This document shows positions 17,215-25,705 of a DNA stretch of 64,000 nt, in pieces. Source of the stretch: Pelobacter propionicus DSM 2379. Lineage in GTDB: Bacteria; Desulfobacterota; Desulfuromonadia; Geobacterales; Pseudopelobacteraceae. The translations under genes and the position numbers were made by a program. How positions within the stretch are numbered: position 1 is the stretch's first letter; every line of letters begins with the position of its first letter. The DNA lies in the NCBI RefSeq assembly GCF_000015045.1, contig NC_008609.1, forward strand, positions 2,055,501 through 2,119,500, given 5' to 3'. Under the pieces are notes generated by a model. That model saw only the letters and a program-made list of their open reading frames with translations, was not told the DNA's origin and did not search any database.

Positions 17215-18552
17215 TTAGCCCTGGACAACACGACGTGCAGCGCGCTTGATGTTAACCAGGTTACGGAAGCTGACGTTGTCGCTGGTGATGTTCTTGCCCC
17301 TGGAGCCGCAACCGAGGGTCAGGGAGGGAATCAGAACATTGTACAGGCCGCCGATGGCGCCGTGGCTGGTCGGGGAGTTGAAGGTAACGCGGTTGGCGTC
17401 AACAGTCTGTGCAAACTGGAGGCAGGTTGCTTCGTTAGAGGAGTGGATACCAGCGGTGTGACCAGCGCCACCACCCTGCAGCAGTTTTTCACAAAGATCG
17501 ATAGCAGCGTCTTTGCCGTCCACGATGTAGTAACCCAGGGTCGGGGAGAGTTTTTCACGGCACATGGGCTCTACGTCCTGCAGGCCTTTCAGCGGACCAA
17601 CCAGCAGTACTTCGGTGTCGGCGGGTACGGAGAAGCCGGCCATTTCAGCGATCTTGGCAGCGTGCAGACCAACAACGGCGCCGTTGACGACATAGTGGTC
17701 GAAGTACAGAGCTTCCAGTTTCTTCTTCTCATCGTCGTTGCAGACGTATGTTTTGAGCTCTTTCAGCTTGGCAATGGCCTTCTCGGCGGTCTGGGGGTTG
17801 TCGAAGATCAGGTTCTGCTCGGAAGCGCAGACAACGCCGTGGTCGAAGTTCTTGGAGAGAACGGTGTCGGACATGGCCTGGTCGATGTCGGCATCTGCAG
17901 CGACATACACGGGGCATCCGCCTGCGCCCACGCCGAAAGCGGGGTTGCCGGAGCTGTAGGCAGCCCTAACCATGGCGCCGCCGCCGGTTGCCAGGATGAC
18001 ATCAACGCCGGGGTTGGTCATCAGGGCGTTGGTAGCCTCGACGGAAGGCTCGGTGATCCACTGGATGCAATCTTTCGGAGCGCCGGCTTTGATGGCGGCG
18101 TCCAGGCAGAGCTGGGCGGTTTTTTCACAGCACTTCTGGGCGCGGGGGTGGAAGCCGAAGATGATCGCGTTGCGGCATTTGAGGGCGGAGAGGACCTTGA
18201 AGGCAACGGTGGAGGTCGGGTTGGTGGTCGGACATACGCCAGCAATAACACCAACCGGCTCGGCGATCTCGATGATATTGTTTTCGTCCTTGATGACGCC
18301 GACGGTCTTGACACCTTTCATGTCGTTCCAGATAACCGTGGAGCCGAAATAGTTCTTGATGGTCTTGTCAGCTACCTTACCGAGGCGGGTTTCCGTTACG
18401 GCATCCTGTGCAAGTTCTTCTTTTTTCGCGTCGATTACCTTGGCGATGGCTTCGCAGATAGCATCGGTCTGCTCCTGGTTGAGCTTCTTGTACTCTGCGA
18501 CGGCTGCTTTGGCTTTCTGCACCATTTCATTAATTTTCTCAGCTACGGCCAC
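17215..18552 (-). CDS. Acylating aldehyde dehydrogenase (acetaldehyde/propionaldehyde type)
   Basis: A 445-residue CoA-dependent aldehyde dehydrogenase converting an aldehyde, NAD+ and CoA to acyl-CoA. It matches the N-terminal half of AdhE and EutE/PduP: nucleophile Cys242 in HGVVCASEQN, the CPTTNPTST motif (about 107-115), HPRAQ, and the glycine-rich ILATGGGAMVRAAYSSGNPA (about 187-205). The GTG start follows AGGAGG at eight bases. It stands alone with its own terminator. No alcohol dehydrogenase or microcompartment gene is adjacent. In ethanol- or diol-using Pelobacter-like bacteria such an enzyme feeds acetyl- or propionyl-CoA. The chain length of the substrate cannot be read from the sequence. 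Confidence 0.9.
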   Translation of the reverse strand: MAVAEKINEMVQKAKAAVAEYKKLNQEQTDAICEAIAKVIDAKKEELAQDAVTETRLGKVADKTIKNYFGSTVIWNDMKGVKTVGVIKDENNIIEIAEPVGVIAGVCPTTNPTSTVAFKVLSALKCRNAIIFGFHPRAQKCCEKTAQLCLDAAIKAGAPKDCIQWITEPSVEATNALMTNPGVDVILATGGGAMVRAAYSSGNPAFGVGAGGCPVYVAADADIDQAMSDTVLSKNFDHGVVCASEQNLIFDNPQTAEKAIAKLKELKTYVCNDDEKKKLEALYFDHYVVNGAVVGLHAAKIAEMAGFSVPADTEVLLVGPLKGLQDVEPMCREKLSPTLGYYIVDGKDAAIDLCEKLLQGGGAGHTAGIHSSNEATCLQFAQTVDANRVTFNSPTSHGAIGGLYNVLIPSLTLGCGSRGKNITSDNVSFRNLVNIKRAARRVVQG

Positions 18553-19303
18553 GTGTTGTTCCTCCTGGTTTTTTGGTATGCGACAAGCCCTACAGATGCA
18601 GGTTCAAATCAACGTCAACAAACAGCGAACACTGCCCTATAGCGCTAACATCACGTACCTTATTAGTAAACCAAGAGCGGAGTGTCAAGGTAATAAGATA
18701 GAACAATTCACACTATAACATCAGATTGCGTTACTTTAAATGAGGCGTAACCATACGATAACTGGCGATAAAACACCAATCTATTTATCAGCATAAAAAA
18801 CTACAAACAACCAAAAAAATCATCATTCAAAACAAGGTATTATTATTACCTGTCACATCCCCCAAAACAGCCTTCATCACGCATCAAATCACCCTTCCCG
18901 ACAGCCCGCATGCTGTCACGAATCAAACAGGGATAACGGAATATCACTCGCCCTTCAGAAAGCAGCTGCCATTTGTGCGCATTTAATGGGAAAACAAACA
19001 GAAACAAGGCCTTGTTTCACGAGTATATTTTCATTTTCCATCGATCCATGCTACTACGGAAGCGATCCTCCGACAGGAATGCCCGCACCGCCGTGAGCGC
19101 ACCTGTTTGCCAAGCCAGCAGAAATCGTGCCATAAGACATCAACAATGGACACAGGTGTCAGAAAAGTTTCAGCATCAATGACCAGCCGGAGAGCGCAGC
19201 AGGTATCCGGATACCGGTGGGCAGGGGGCGACTGTTTTCGCCCGGACACAACGCCCAGCCAGACAGGTATTTGTAAAACTAAACAGATAGCGAGATTCAG
19301 GCC
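18553..19303. other. Long intergenic region between divergent genes
   Basis: About 750 bases between the aldehyde dehydrogenase (minus) and the LysR gene (plus). It is AT-rich near 18700-18860 and must hold both promoters. I could not identify a convincing sigma-54 or operator motif by eye, and no coding frame is convincing. Confidence 0.5.
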
Positions 19304-20194
19304 ATGACCATCGACCCACTTTCCCTTGCATTGTTCGTTGCCATTGTAGAGGAAGGCGCCATTGCCGCCGCTGCGGAGCGTGAGCATATCGCGCCATCGG
19401 CGGTGAGCAAACGCATCAAGGAATTGGAGCAGCGCTTCAACACACCGCTCATCAGACGCACCAACCGGGGGGTCATTCCCACGGATGCCGGTATCACCCT
19501 GCTACATCTGTCGCGCGGCCTACTGCACGACCTGAACAATATCCAGCTGCAGTTGAACGAATACTCCAGCGGTGTTCGTGGACACGTTCGCCTGAGTGCC
19601 AACATTTCCTCCATCAACCAGTTCCTCCCCACGGAGCTAAAATCCTTCTCCGAACTGCATCCAGACATCCAGATTCACCTTGAGGAGAATGTCAGCGAAA
19701 ACAGTATGAAGGCGGTGATCACCAATGTCGCCGACCTGGGCATCATCACCATGGGCTCCTATCGCCCCAACCTTGAGTACTATCCCTACCACCACGATCA
19801 GTTGATCGTGGTCACTCCCCGGCAGCACCCTCTGGACGACAGAAAGAGGATCTCCTTCGCCGAAACCCTGGATTTCGACTATGTGGGCCTCTCGGCCGGG
19901 AGCTCCCTGCACAGCCGCATACTCAGGGCAGCCAACGAGCTGAACAGGACCCCCAGGTTGCGCATCCAGGTCAATGGCTTCGACGCACTCTGCCTGATGG
20001 TCGAGGCAGGTCTGGGTATCGGCATCGTTCCCGAGGGGGCGGCAAAACCGTACTTCAAGGGGCTCCGTCTCCGTTCGCTCATCCTCGACGAACCCTGGGC
20101 CAAACGAGAACTCAAGCTGTGCGTGCGCTGCTTTGATTCCCTGCCCATTGCCGCGCAACTGCTGCTGCGTCACCTGCGGAACGCATCGCCCTAG
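19304..20194 (+). CDS. LysR-family transcriptional regulator
   Basis: A 296-residue regulator. The N-terminal winged helix (IDPLSLALFVAIVEEGAIAAAA, EREHIAPSAVSKRIKELEQR, NTPLIRRTNRGVIPTDAG) is typical LysR; the C-terminal periplasmic-binding-like domain (about 92-290) includes PTELKSFSELHPDIQIHLEE and EAGLGIGIVPEGAAKPY. It lies just upstream of the leuC-like gene on the same strand and divergent from the aldehyde dehydrogenase, so either may be its target. The EENVSENSMKAVITNVADLG segment is common in LysR proteins of organic-acid pathways; the effector is unknown. Confidence 0.92.
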   Translation: MTIDPLSLALFVAIVEEGAIAAAAEREHIAPSAVSKRIKELEQRFNTPLIRRTNRGVIPTDAGITLLHLSRGLLHDLNNIQLQLNEYSSGVRGHVRLSANISSINQFLPTELKSFSELHPDIQIHLEENVSENSMKAVITNVADLGIITMGSYRPNLEYYPYHHDQLIVVTPRQHPLDDRKRISFAETLDFDYVGLSAGSSLHSRILRAANELNRTPRLRIQVNGFDALCLMVEAGLGIGIVPEGAAKPYFKGLRLRSLILDEPWAKRELKLCVRCFDSLPIAAQLLLRHLRNASP

Positions 20195-20301
20195 CCTATC
20201 TGCCCTCTCCATACGCGATGGCAGCCTCGCCAATCGCCGCTTCCCCTGGCCATTGCTTTCGCGTATGGTTGACTGCATCCCACATCCAAAGAGGTACAGC
20301 C

Positions 20302-21585
20302 ATGCCCAAGACCATCGCGGAGAAGATATTCGAGAGTCACCTGGTTGACGAGCCCTTTCCCGGCACAAAGGTCCTGCGCCTGGACGTCGTGCTCTGCCAT
20401 GAGATCACCACCCCCATCGCCATCGACGACCTGGTGCGCCGTAACAAGGACCGGGTCTTCGACAGCACCAAGATCAAGGCGGTCATCGACCACGTCACCC
20501 CCAGCAAGGACAGTAAAACTGCCACCCAGGCAAAGATCCTGCGCGACTGGGCCCGGCGCCACGACATCCCGGACTTCTTTGACATAGGCGCAAACGGCGT
20601 CTGCCACGCCCTGTTCCCGGAGAAAGGGTTCATCCGCCCCGGCTACACCGTGATCATGGGAGACTCCCACACCTGCACCCACGGCGCCTTCGGCGCCTTT
20701 GCCGCCGGCATCGGCACCACCGACCTGGAGGTGGGCATCCTGAAGGGGGTCTGCGCCTTCCGCCAGCCAAAGACCATCCGCTTCAACGTCATTGGCCAGC
20801 TACCCACAGGGGTCTATGCCAAGGACGTGATCCTGCACATCATAGGCAGAATCGGCGTCAACGGCGCCACCGACCGGGTGATGGAGTTCCACGGCGACAC
20901 CATCGCCGCCATGACCATGGATTCCCGCATGGCCCTGTGCAACATGGCCATCGAGGCTGGCGGCACCTCCGGCATCTGCATGCCGGACATGACCACCGTT
21001 GACTACCTGTGGCCCTTCATAAGCGACGAGTTCGAGAGCAAGGAAGCCGCCCTGGCCGAGTACGGTAAATGGTGCTCCGACCCGGACGCCTCGTACGAGC
21101 AAGTGATCGACATCGACGTCACCAACCTGGAGCCGACGGTCACCTTCGGCTACAAGCCTGACCAGGTCAAGCCGGTGACCGAGCTGGCCGGAACAAAAGT
21201 GGACCAGATCTACCTGGGCTCCTGTACCAACGGCCGGCTGGAGGACCTGCGCATCGCCGCAGGCATCCTGAAGGGGAAAAAGCTCGCCCCCCATGTACGC
21301 GGCATCCTCTCCCCGGCAACCCCCAAGGTGTACCAGGAGGCGCTGAAGGAAGGGCTGATGGAGATCTTCATGGAGGCCGGTTTCTGCATCACCAACCCCA
21401 CCTGTGGCGCCTGCCTGGGCATGTCCAACGGTGTCTTGGCCGAAGGGGAGGTCTGCGCCGCCACCACCAACCGCAACTTCATGGGCAGGATGGGCAAGGG
21501 AGGCATGGTGCACCTGATGTCGCCGGCCACCGCTGCAGCCAGCGCCATCGAAGGGGTCATCGCCGACCCGAGAAAGTACCTGTAA
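20302..21585 (+). CDS. leuC: 3-isopropylmalate dehydratase/homoaconitase-type large subunit
   Basis: A 427-residue [4Fe-4S] hydro-lyase subunit. Motifs include MGDSHTCTHGAFGAFAAGIG, GSCTNGRLEDLR (first cluster Cys) and NPTCGACLG (the other two). Length fits the short, archaeal/anaerobe-type LeuC. ATG 20302 follows GAGGT at about eight bases; earlier in-frame codons belong to the intergenic region. The small subunit follows 127 bases downstream. The pair could act in leucine synthesis, but without leuA or leuB nearby and next to a LysR gene, alternative substrates (citramalate, homocitrate, 2,3-dimethylmalate) remain possible. Confidence 0.88.
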   Translation: MPKTIAEKIFESHLVDEPFPGTKVLRLDVVLCHEITTPIAIDDLVRRNKDRVFDSTKIKAVIDHVTPSKDSKTATQAKILRDWARRHDIPDFFDIGANGVCHALFPEKGFIRPGYTVIMGDSHTCTHGAFGAFAAGIGTTDLEVGILKGVCAFRQPKTIRFNVIGQLPTGVYAKDVILHIIGRIGVNGATDRVMEFHGDTIAAMTMDSRMALCNMAIEAGGTSGICMPDMTTVDYLWPFISDEFESKEAALAEYGKWCSDPDASYEQVIDIDVTNLEPTVTFGYKPDQVKPVTELAGTKVDQIYLGSCTNGRLEDLRIAAGILKGKKLAPHVRGILSPATPKVYQEALKEGLMEIFMEAGFCITNPTCGACLGMSNGVLAEGEVCAATTNRNFMGRMGKGGMVHLMSPATAAASAIEGVIADPRKYL

Positions 21586-21597
21586 TCGGTGACCATC

Positions 21598-21702
21598 CCG
21601 TAGGGGCGGTCCCATGTGGCCGCCCTTGCCCCCTCCCCCTGCTAACAAATACAGCAGGGCACCCACACGGGGGTGCCCCTACGCCACAATTCATCCGCCA
21701 AG
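21598..21702. repeat. REP-like palindromic intergenic element
   Basis: The leuC-leuD gap holds GTAGGGGCGGTCCC..., then GGCACCCACACGGGGGTGCC (arms GGCACC and GGTGCC) and GTGCCCCTACGCC, which together form nested inverted repeats. GTAGGGGC at the left end pairs with GCCCCTAC at the right end, giving a long folded structure. It resembles the GTAGGGGC-type dispersed elements of many proteobacterial genomes. It would be transcribed between the two cistrons and might stabilise or attenuate the mRNA. Confidence 0.65.
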
Positions 21703-21712
21703 GAGTGAACCT

Positions 21713-22240
21713 ATGAAAACCTTTGGAGGCCCTGCCCTCTTTCTCGACCGTTCCGACATCAACACCGACGAGATCATCCCGGCCAAATATCTGACCGAGA
21801 TAACCAAGGAAGCGCTCAAGCCCTACATCCTGGAGGACCTGAAGCTGGCCGGCTTCGACCCCAAGGGGGAGACGCTGAAACAGGCACGGGTGATCGTCTC
21901 CCGGGCCAACTTCGGCTGCGGCTCCTCCCGCGAGCATGCCCCCTGGGTGTTCGAGGTGAACGGCATCAACACCGTGATCGCCCAGTCCTTCGCCCGCATC
22001 TTCCGCCAGAACATGTTCAACTGCGGCATGCTGGCCATCGAATTGCCCCAGGCCGACCTGGAGCGGCTGTTCTCCCTGGCTGGCAACGACGATGCCCGGA
22101 TCTGCATCGACATCGAGGCCCAGAGCCTGGCCCTGGACGCAGGCGGAAAGACCGAGGAGTTCGTTTTCCAACTCTCTCCCTTCGACAAGGCGCTGGTCAT
22201 GGCCGGCGGCTGGGTTGATTATGCGGACAGGAACTACTGA
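21713..22240 (+). CDS. leuD: 3-isopropylmalate dehydratase/homoaconitase-type small subunit
   Basis: A 175-residue swivel-domain subunit that completes the active site of the large subunit. The family motifs SDINTDEIIPAKYLT and ANFGCGSSREHAPW are present, with the substrate-contact loop between them short as in the archaeal-type LeuD. The ATG follows AAGGAGTGAACCT. A perfect 21-bp-armed terminator follows. Substrate is as uncertain as for its partner. Confidence 0.88.
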   Translation: MKTFGGPALFLDRSDINTDEIIPAKYLTEITKEALKPYILEDLKLAGFDPKGETLKQARVIVSRANFGCGSSREHAPWVFEVNGINTVIAQSFARIFRQNMFNCGMLAIELPQADLERLFSLAGNDDARICIDIEAQSLALDAGGKTEEFVFQLSPFDKALVMAGGWVDYADRNY

Positions 22241-22259
22241 TTCATGACCGGATCATGAC

Positions 22260-22304
22260 CAGACGCACAAAAGCCCCGCCTTGGGCGGGGCTTTTGTGCG
22301 TCTG
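22260..22304. terminator. Strong bidirectional terminator after leuD
   Basis: Arms of 21 bp (22260-22280 and 22284-22304) around loop TTG: CAGACGCACAAAAG then CCCCGCC, and complement. The CTTTTG/CAAAAG blocks give U-rich runs on both strands. Confidence 0.93.
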
Positions 22305-22432
22305 GTGCTCTGCTCGAACCGGTCCCCTGTCCTGGGAATGAAAACTAACAGGGAGCAGAGAAAGAGATGTGATAGGCTCCCGTCACCCGCGCACCCCGAC
22401 ACTACCTTACCGGTGGACCAGGAACATCAATC

Positions 22433-22903
22433 CTACAGGTCATACTCCGACGAATAGACTTGGGACAGCGGTTGGTTGAGTATCTGGCTCACGACCCGAA
22501 AGGTGTCCACCACCTCATCGGCGGACGACGCCTCACCCCGCGGCGTTGCCCGGTAGAGGCGCACGGCGGCATGCAGGGCTGATATGGCCATGGTCGGGCA
22601 GTGCATTTTTTCCACGGGCAGACCGTCCAGCACGGCGGCGATGTCCTCGGTATCAAGAGCGAGTACCACATCCAGCGACTGCCCCATCACCAGTCCGGTA
22701 AGCGCCGACGAGGTGGCGACGGTCGTCTCGCATCCCTCGATCAGGAATTTGATATTCCGCACCAGATCCTCCTCGATTCTGACGAAGAAGATCAGCTTGT
22801 CGCTGCACTCCGGATCTCCGGCCTGGATCACCACATTGGCATCTTCCAGCAGACCGACGTTGCGCGGATTGCGCGCATGGTCAAGAAACGTCTCTTCTCC
22901 CAT
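22433..22903 (-). CDS. IscU/NifU-like Fe-S scaffold protein (copy 1)
   Basis: A 156-residue protein of the NifU N-terminal/IscU fold, on which Fe-S clusters are assembled. The three scaffold cysteines are present: Cys33 in GDPECSD, Cys58 in EGCETT and Cys102 in KMHCPTMA. The extra C-terminal 35 residues (VVDTFRVVSQILNQPLSQV) are unlike classical IscU. The protein lies downstream of an Mrp ATPase gene; the same pairing occurs at 40778-42085 with a shorter paralogue. No IscS gene is near. It may serve a specialised cluster rather than housekeeping Fe-S supply. Confidence 0.85.
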   Translation of the reverse strand: MGEETFLDHARNPRNVGLLEDANVVIQAGDPECSDKLIFFVRIEEDLVRNIKFLIEGCETTVATSSALTGLVMGQSLDVVLALDTEDIAAVLDGLPVEKMHCPTMAISALHAAVRLYRATPRGEASSADEVVDTFRVVSQILNQPLSQVYSSEYDL

Positions 22904-22993
22904 CTCTAGCTGCTCTCCTTAAGCTGTTTTTCGTTATCAGATACCGGCCGGCGTTCAGGGCGCCGTCCCGGGTCAGTCTTACATTGGGGCCCG

Positions 22994-23029
22994 GCTTCTG
23001 CGGGTGGAGTTATGCCCACCAGCAGAAGC
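22994..23029. terminator. Hairpin between Mrp and IscU-like genes
   Basis: GCTTCTGCGGGTGG (22994-23007) pairs with CCACCAGCAGAAGC region (ending 23029), with one wobble and a loop around GTTATG. No U-tract on the minus strand, so it may only attenuate or process the transcript. Confidence 0.5.
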
Positions 23030-23040
23030 GAGGACAACGT

Positions 23041-23928
23041 CTATTTCGCGTTTTCAGCTGCAAATGCGCGCACTTTGGTGAAGATCTCTTCCATGGCAAC
23101 GGCGGCCGGGCTGTCCCCTGTCTGGCCGACGCAGGGCTTGCCCTCGTCGCCGGCAGAGACCATGGCGGGGTCAAGGGGGATGCGTCCCAAGAAAGGGATT
23201 CCCATTTCGGCGGCCATCTTCTCGCCACCGCCGCTCTTGAAGATGTCCACGCTCTTTCCGCAGTGGGGGCAGGCGTAGCCGCTCATGTTCTCGACGACAC
23301 CGATCACCGGCAGATTCAGGTGGCGGCAGAAGGTGACCGACTTGCGCACATCAACCACGGCCAGGTCCTGGGGCGTGGTGACGATGATCGCGCCATCAAC
23401 GTTCTGCAGCAACTGGATGATCGATAGCGGCTCATCGCCTGTTCCCGGAGGACAGTCGACAATCAGATAGTCCAGCTCACCCCAGGTGACCGAGCCGAGC
23501 AGTTCCTTGATCACGCCATGCTTGGCCGGCCCGCGCCACACCAGCGCCTCGGACTGGTCGTCCAGGAGCAGTCCGACGGACATGACCTTGAGCGTGTCGC
23601 TGAAAGAGGCCGGTTCAATCCGCTTCTCATCCGTGACCGGGATCCGTGCATTGAGGCCCAGAAGGGTCGGAATGCTGGGACCGTGCAGGTCGGTGTCCAA
23701 AAGGCCGGTCCTGAGCCCGGCCCGGGAAAGGGACACGCTCAGGTTGGCGGCCACGGAGCTCTTGCCCACCCCACCCTTGCCCGACAGCACCACTATCTTG
23801 TGCCGTATGTTATACAGGGTTTCCTGCATTTCCAGCTGTTCCTTGATGCGCTGCATTTCGGCCATTTTGTCCGGCTGTCCGCAGCCCGCCTGTTGCGATG
23901 AATTACCCTGACACGTCGTAGTACTCAC
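23041..23928 (-). CDS. Mrp/NBP35-family Fe-S carrier ATPase (copy 1)
   Basis: A 295-residue cytosolic P-loop ATPase that binds and transfers Fe-S clusters. It shows the deviant Walker A VLSGKGGVGKSS, the GLLDTDLHGPSIPTLLG segment, DCPPGTGDEPLS, and the C-terminal CPHC motif (YACPHCGKSV) that holds the bridging cluster. Additional cysteines sit in the N-terminal tail (TTTCQGNSS, GCGQPD), as in NBP35-like proteins. Translation starts at GTG 23928 after AGGAGG. It is closely similar along its whole length to the protein at 40778-41644, pointing to duplication together with the adjacent scaffold gene. Confidence 0.92.
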   Translation of the reverse strand: MSTTTCQGNSSQQAGCGQPDKMAEMQRIKEQLEMQETLYNIRHKIVVLSGKGGVGKSSVAANLSVSLSRAGLRTGLLDTDLHGPSIPTLLGLNARIPVTDEKRIEPASFSDTLKVMSVGLLLDDQSEALVWRGPAKHGVIKELLGSVTWGELDYLIVDCPPGTGDEPLSIIQLLQNVDGAIIVTTPQDLAVVDVRKSVTFCRHLNLPVIGVVENMSGYACPHCGKSVDIFKSGGGEKMAAEMGIPFLGRIPLDPAMVSAGDEGKPCVGQTGDSPAAVAMEEIFTKVRAFAAENAK

Positions 23929-24071
23929 GGCACTTCCTCCTGGTGTGTAATTTTAATGGTAGTTGTGTGTGGATCAAAACCTGTAACCGGCAGTCGAACG
24001 ATTACGGCACGAGTGCACCCGGCCGGAAACAGGCGATTTTCAACTATCGGATCGAGGTCAAGAACGCAAAC

Positions 24072-24791
24072 TCAGGCCGCCGTGCCCTGGCCGTCGAAGA
24101 ACGCGCATCTCTCAGCCAGACACTCTTTGTTCAGGGCGCTGAAGGAGCAGACCGGCAGCGGCTCCTCGGGGAGATCGATCCCGAACTCCCGCCGCACGAA
24201 CTGAACGGCGGTCATGATGGCCCAGAATGATTCCCGTTTGCAACAACGCGCTCCCCCCTTTTCGGCGATCACCCGCAACGATTCGGCCGTGAGCATATTG
24301 GAGAGCCTGCGCTCCCGGTCAGAGAGCGGGGTAGCCTCGGTAATCAGGCTGATGAAGATACCGGTGCCGATGCCAGCCCCACAGGCGCCGCAGAACCCGC
24401 AGAAGCCCCCCTTCACATCATCCGACCGCCCGCGTGCCTGGTGGATCTTTTCGGTCGCCAAGTCCCCGCCGGCAGCAGTCTGGTTGTAAAAGCATGCCAG
24501 CAGGACGGCAGGGACAAGAAAGTGGTGTTCCGGCCCATGCATCTTCACCAGCGGGCTACCCATCAGGGTCAGGGCCAGCGACAGGGGAGCGGTCGAGTCG
24601 GTGCTGCAACAGAAGCGTTCGATCAGATCGTTGGCGCTGCCGTTATGGCAGAAGTCGCAGATGAAATGCCCTTTCGCGCAGCGCATGTTCGTCTCGGCCG
24701 TCGCGCCGCAGTAAAAACAGGTTTCCCTGGTAGGTACGACGGAATAGTATAGTTCATTTCCGCAGACGAGGCAGCCGGATCGGTATTCCAT
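24072..24791 (-). CDS. DUF5714-type Cys-rich protein, stand-alone
   Basis: A 239-residue protein. The N-terminus has paired cysteine motifs for metal: CLVCGNELYYS, CFYCGATAE, CAKGHFICDFCH. The middle is HGPEHHFLVPAVLLACFYNQTAA and GGFCGFCGACGAGIGTGIFISLITEATPLS, and the end is GGARCCKRESFWAIM. The same order of motifs forms the C-terminal 220 residues of the radical SAM protein at 30593-32794, so it is a paralogue of that domain (DUF5714 by my recollection). ATG 24791 begins the conserved part. It lies in an ArsR-led minus-strand group with the Mrp and scaffold genes. Function is unknown; metal or radical-enzyme support is an inference. Confidence 0.75.
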   Translation of the reverse strand: MEYRSGCLVCGNELYYSVVPTRETCFYCGATAETNMRCAKGHFICDFCHNGSANDLIERFCCSTDSTAPLSLALTLMGSPLVKMHGPEHHFLVPAVLLACFYNQTAAGGDLATEKIHQARGRSDDVKGGFCGFCGACGAGIGTGIFISLITEATPLSDRERRLSNMLTAESLRVIAEKGGARCCKRESFWAIMTAVQFVRREFGIDLPEEPLPVCSFSALNKECLAERCAFFDGQGTAA

Positions 24792-24820
24792 GGCGATGAT
24801 TGCGTTCCTTCCACTGTGCT

Positions 24821-24863
24821 CCCGGTTCGACCGCTGCCCTGGGTGGACAGCGGTCGAACCGGG
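24821..24863. repeat. Perfect 16-bp-armed inverted repeat
   Basis: CCCGGTTCGACCGCTG (24821-24836), 11-base spacer, CAGCGGTCGAACCGGG (24848-24863). It lies 30 bases before the start of the DUF5714 gene, so it would sit in that gene's mRNA leader. Neither strand shows a U-tract, so a leader structure or dispersed palindrome is more likely than a terminator. The following stretch to 25154 holds no supported gene. Confidence 0.7.
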
Positions 24864-25154
24864 CCGGGGTATGGTTGTACGGTTTTTTTCGTTGGATTTC
24901 AAGCCCATTACTCAGCATCCGCAACAACGAGAGCCGATTCCAGAAGAGCATCCTGTCCGCAGAGCAATGGATCAGTGACTGGAGCGAACACGTGGATAGT
25001 TCCAATCACCAAAACCGGATCAAACAACAGCGCCCCTCAGGACCAGGCGATTCTCGTGATAGATCCGCGTCCTTTTCTTTCCTGAATGGTGATGAGGTGG
25101 AGGGGGGACATCAGAAGAGTTCAGGCGTTCGGCGCTCACAGCGGCAAAATACGT

Positions 25155-25478
25155 TTATTTCTCCGCAACAGGTTCGCTCAACTGCAGCACGCAGCAGCCC
25201 AGGTTGATTCCGCGGCCGGACGGCGTCAGCTCGACATCGGCAGATAAAAAGTAACGCACGTTTTTCCCCTCCCGCAGGCATTCAACGAGCCCCTCGTCGC
25301 GGAGGATCTTCAGGTGATGGGATAGCAGGGTAGATTCCATACCCAGGACGCCATTCAGCTCTCCCACCGTCCTTGGCCCATGGATCAACTGGGCGACAAC
25401 GGCCCAGCGTGTCGGGTCGGCTATCGCCTTGAGCCTCCGGGAACAGAAATCAGTGGAATACACCTCTTCAAATTCCAT
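25155..25478 (-). CDS. ArsR-family transcriptional repressor
   Basis: A 107-residue winged-helix protein: RLKAIADPTRWAVVAQLIHG, then GELNGVLGMESTLLSHHLKI LRDEGLVECLREGKNVRYFLS. Cysteines at the N-terminus (DFCSRR) and in the tail (LGCCVLQL) could bind a soft metal or metalloid or sense redox state. Start placed at ATG 25478, where the family homology begins; an upstream ATG at 25577 has no support. It is the first gene of the minus-strand group toward 22433, and divergent from catalase. AT-rich inverted repeats directly upstream are candidate operators. Confidence 0.9.
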   Translation of the reverse strand: MEFEEVYSTDFCSRRLKAIADPTRWAVVAQLIHGPRTVGELNGVLGMESTLLSHHLKILRDEGLVECLREGKNVRYFLSADVELTPSGRGINLGCCVLQLSEPVAEK

Positions 25479-25492
25479 ACGCCCCCCATTTA

Positions 25493-25528
25493 TTGAATTA
25501 ATTTTCAAATAAATAAAAATATGTTCAA
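25493..25528 (-). promoter_or_regulatory. Candidate operator of the ArsR-family gene
   Basis: TTGAA-TTAATT-TTCAA (25493-25508) is an inverted repeat, followed by ATATGTTCAA at 25519-25528. Related ATATNTTCA words occur before the transporter at 27892 and the NapH-like gene at 61976. Confidence 0.45.
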
Positions 25529-25705
25529 CAAAACCGCCTGTCAAGAAGACATTGTAATTACAGTATTTTTTATCCACACACCCGGCAACTTACCAAGCGT
25601 GATGGCGCTGGTGAGATTGCGCATTGATTCTCATACGCTACGCTTAGCCGTAAGCCTGAACACGTGGTAGTAGCGCACCGCCACCATCCCATGAAAAGGA
25701 GAAGC

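Noticed and set aside
17362-18642. Long plus-strand open frame opposite the aldehyde dehydrogenase gene
   Set aside because: It lies wholly antisense to a strongly conserved enzyme gene, has no recognisable domain and no ribosome site; it is a by-product of codon bias.
25620-25660. Fur/PerR box before catalase (ATTGATTCTCAT)
   Set aside because: Too far from the consensus and without matching second arm.
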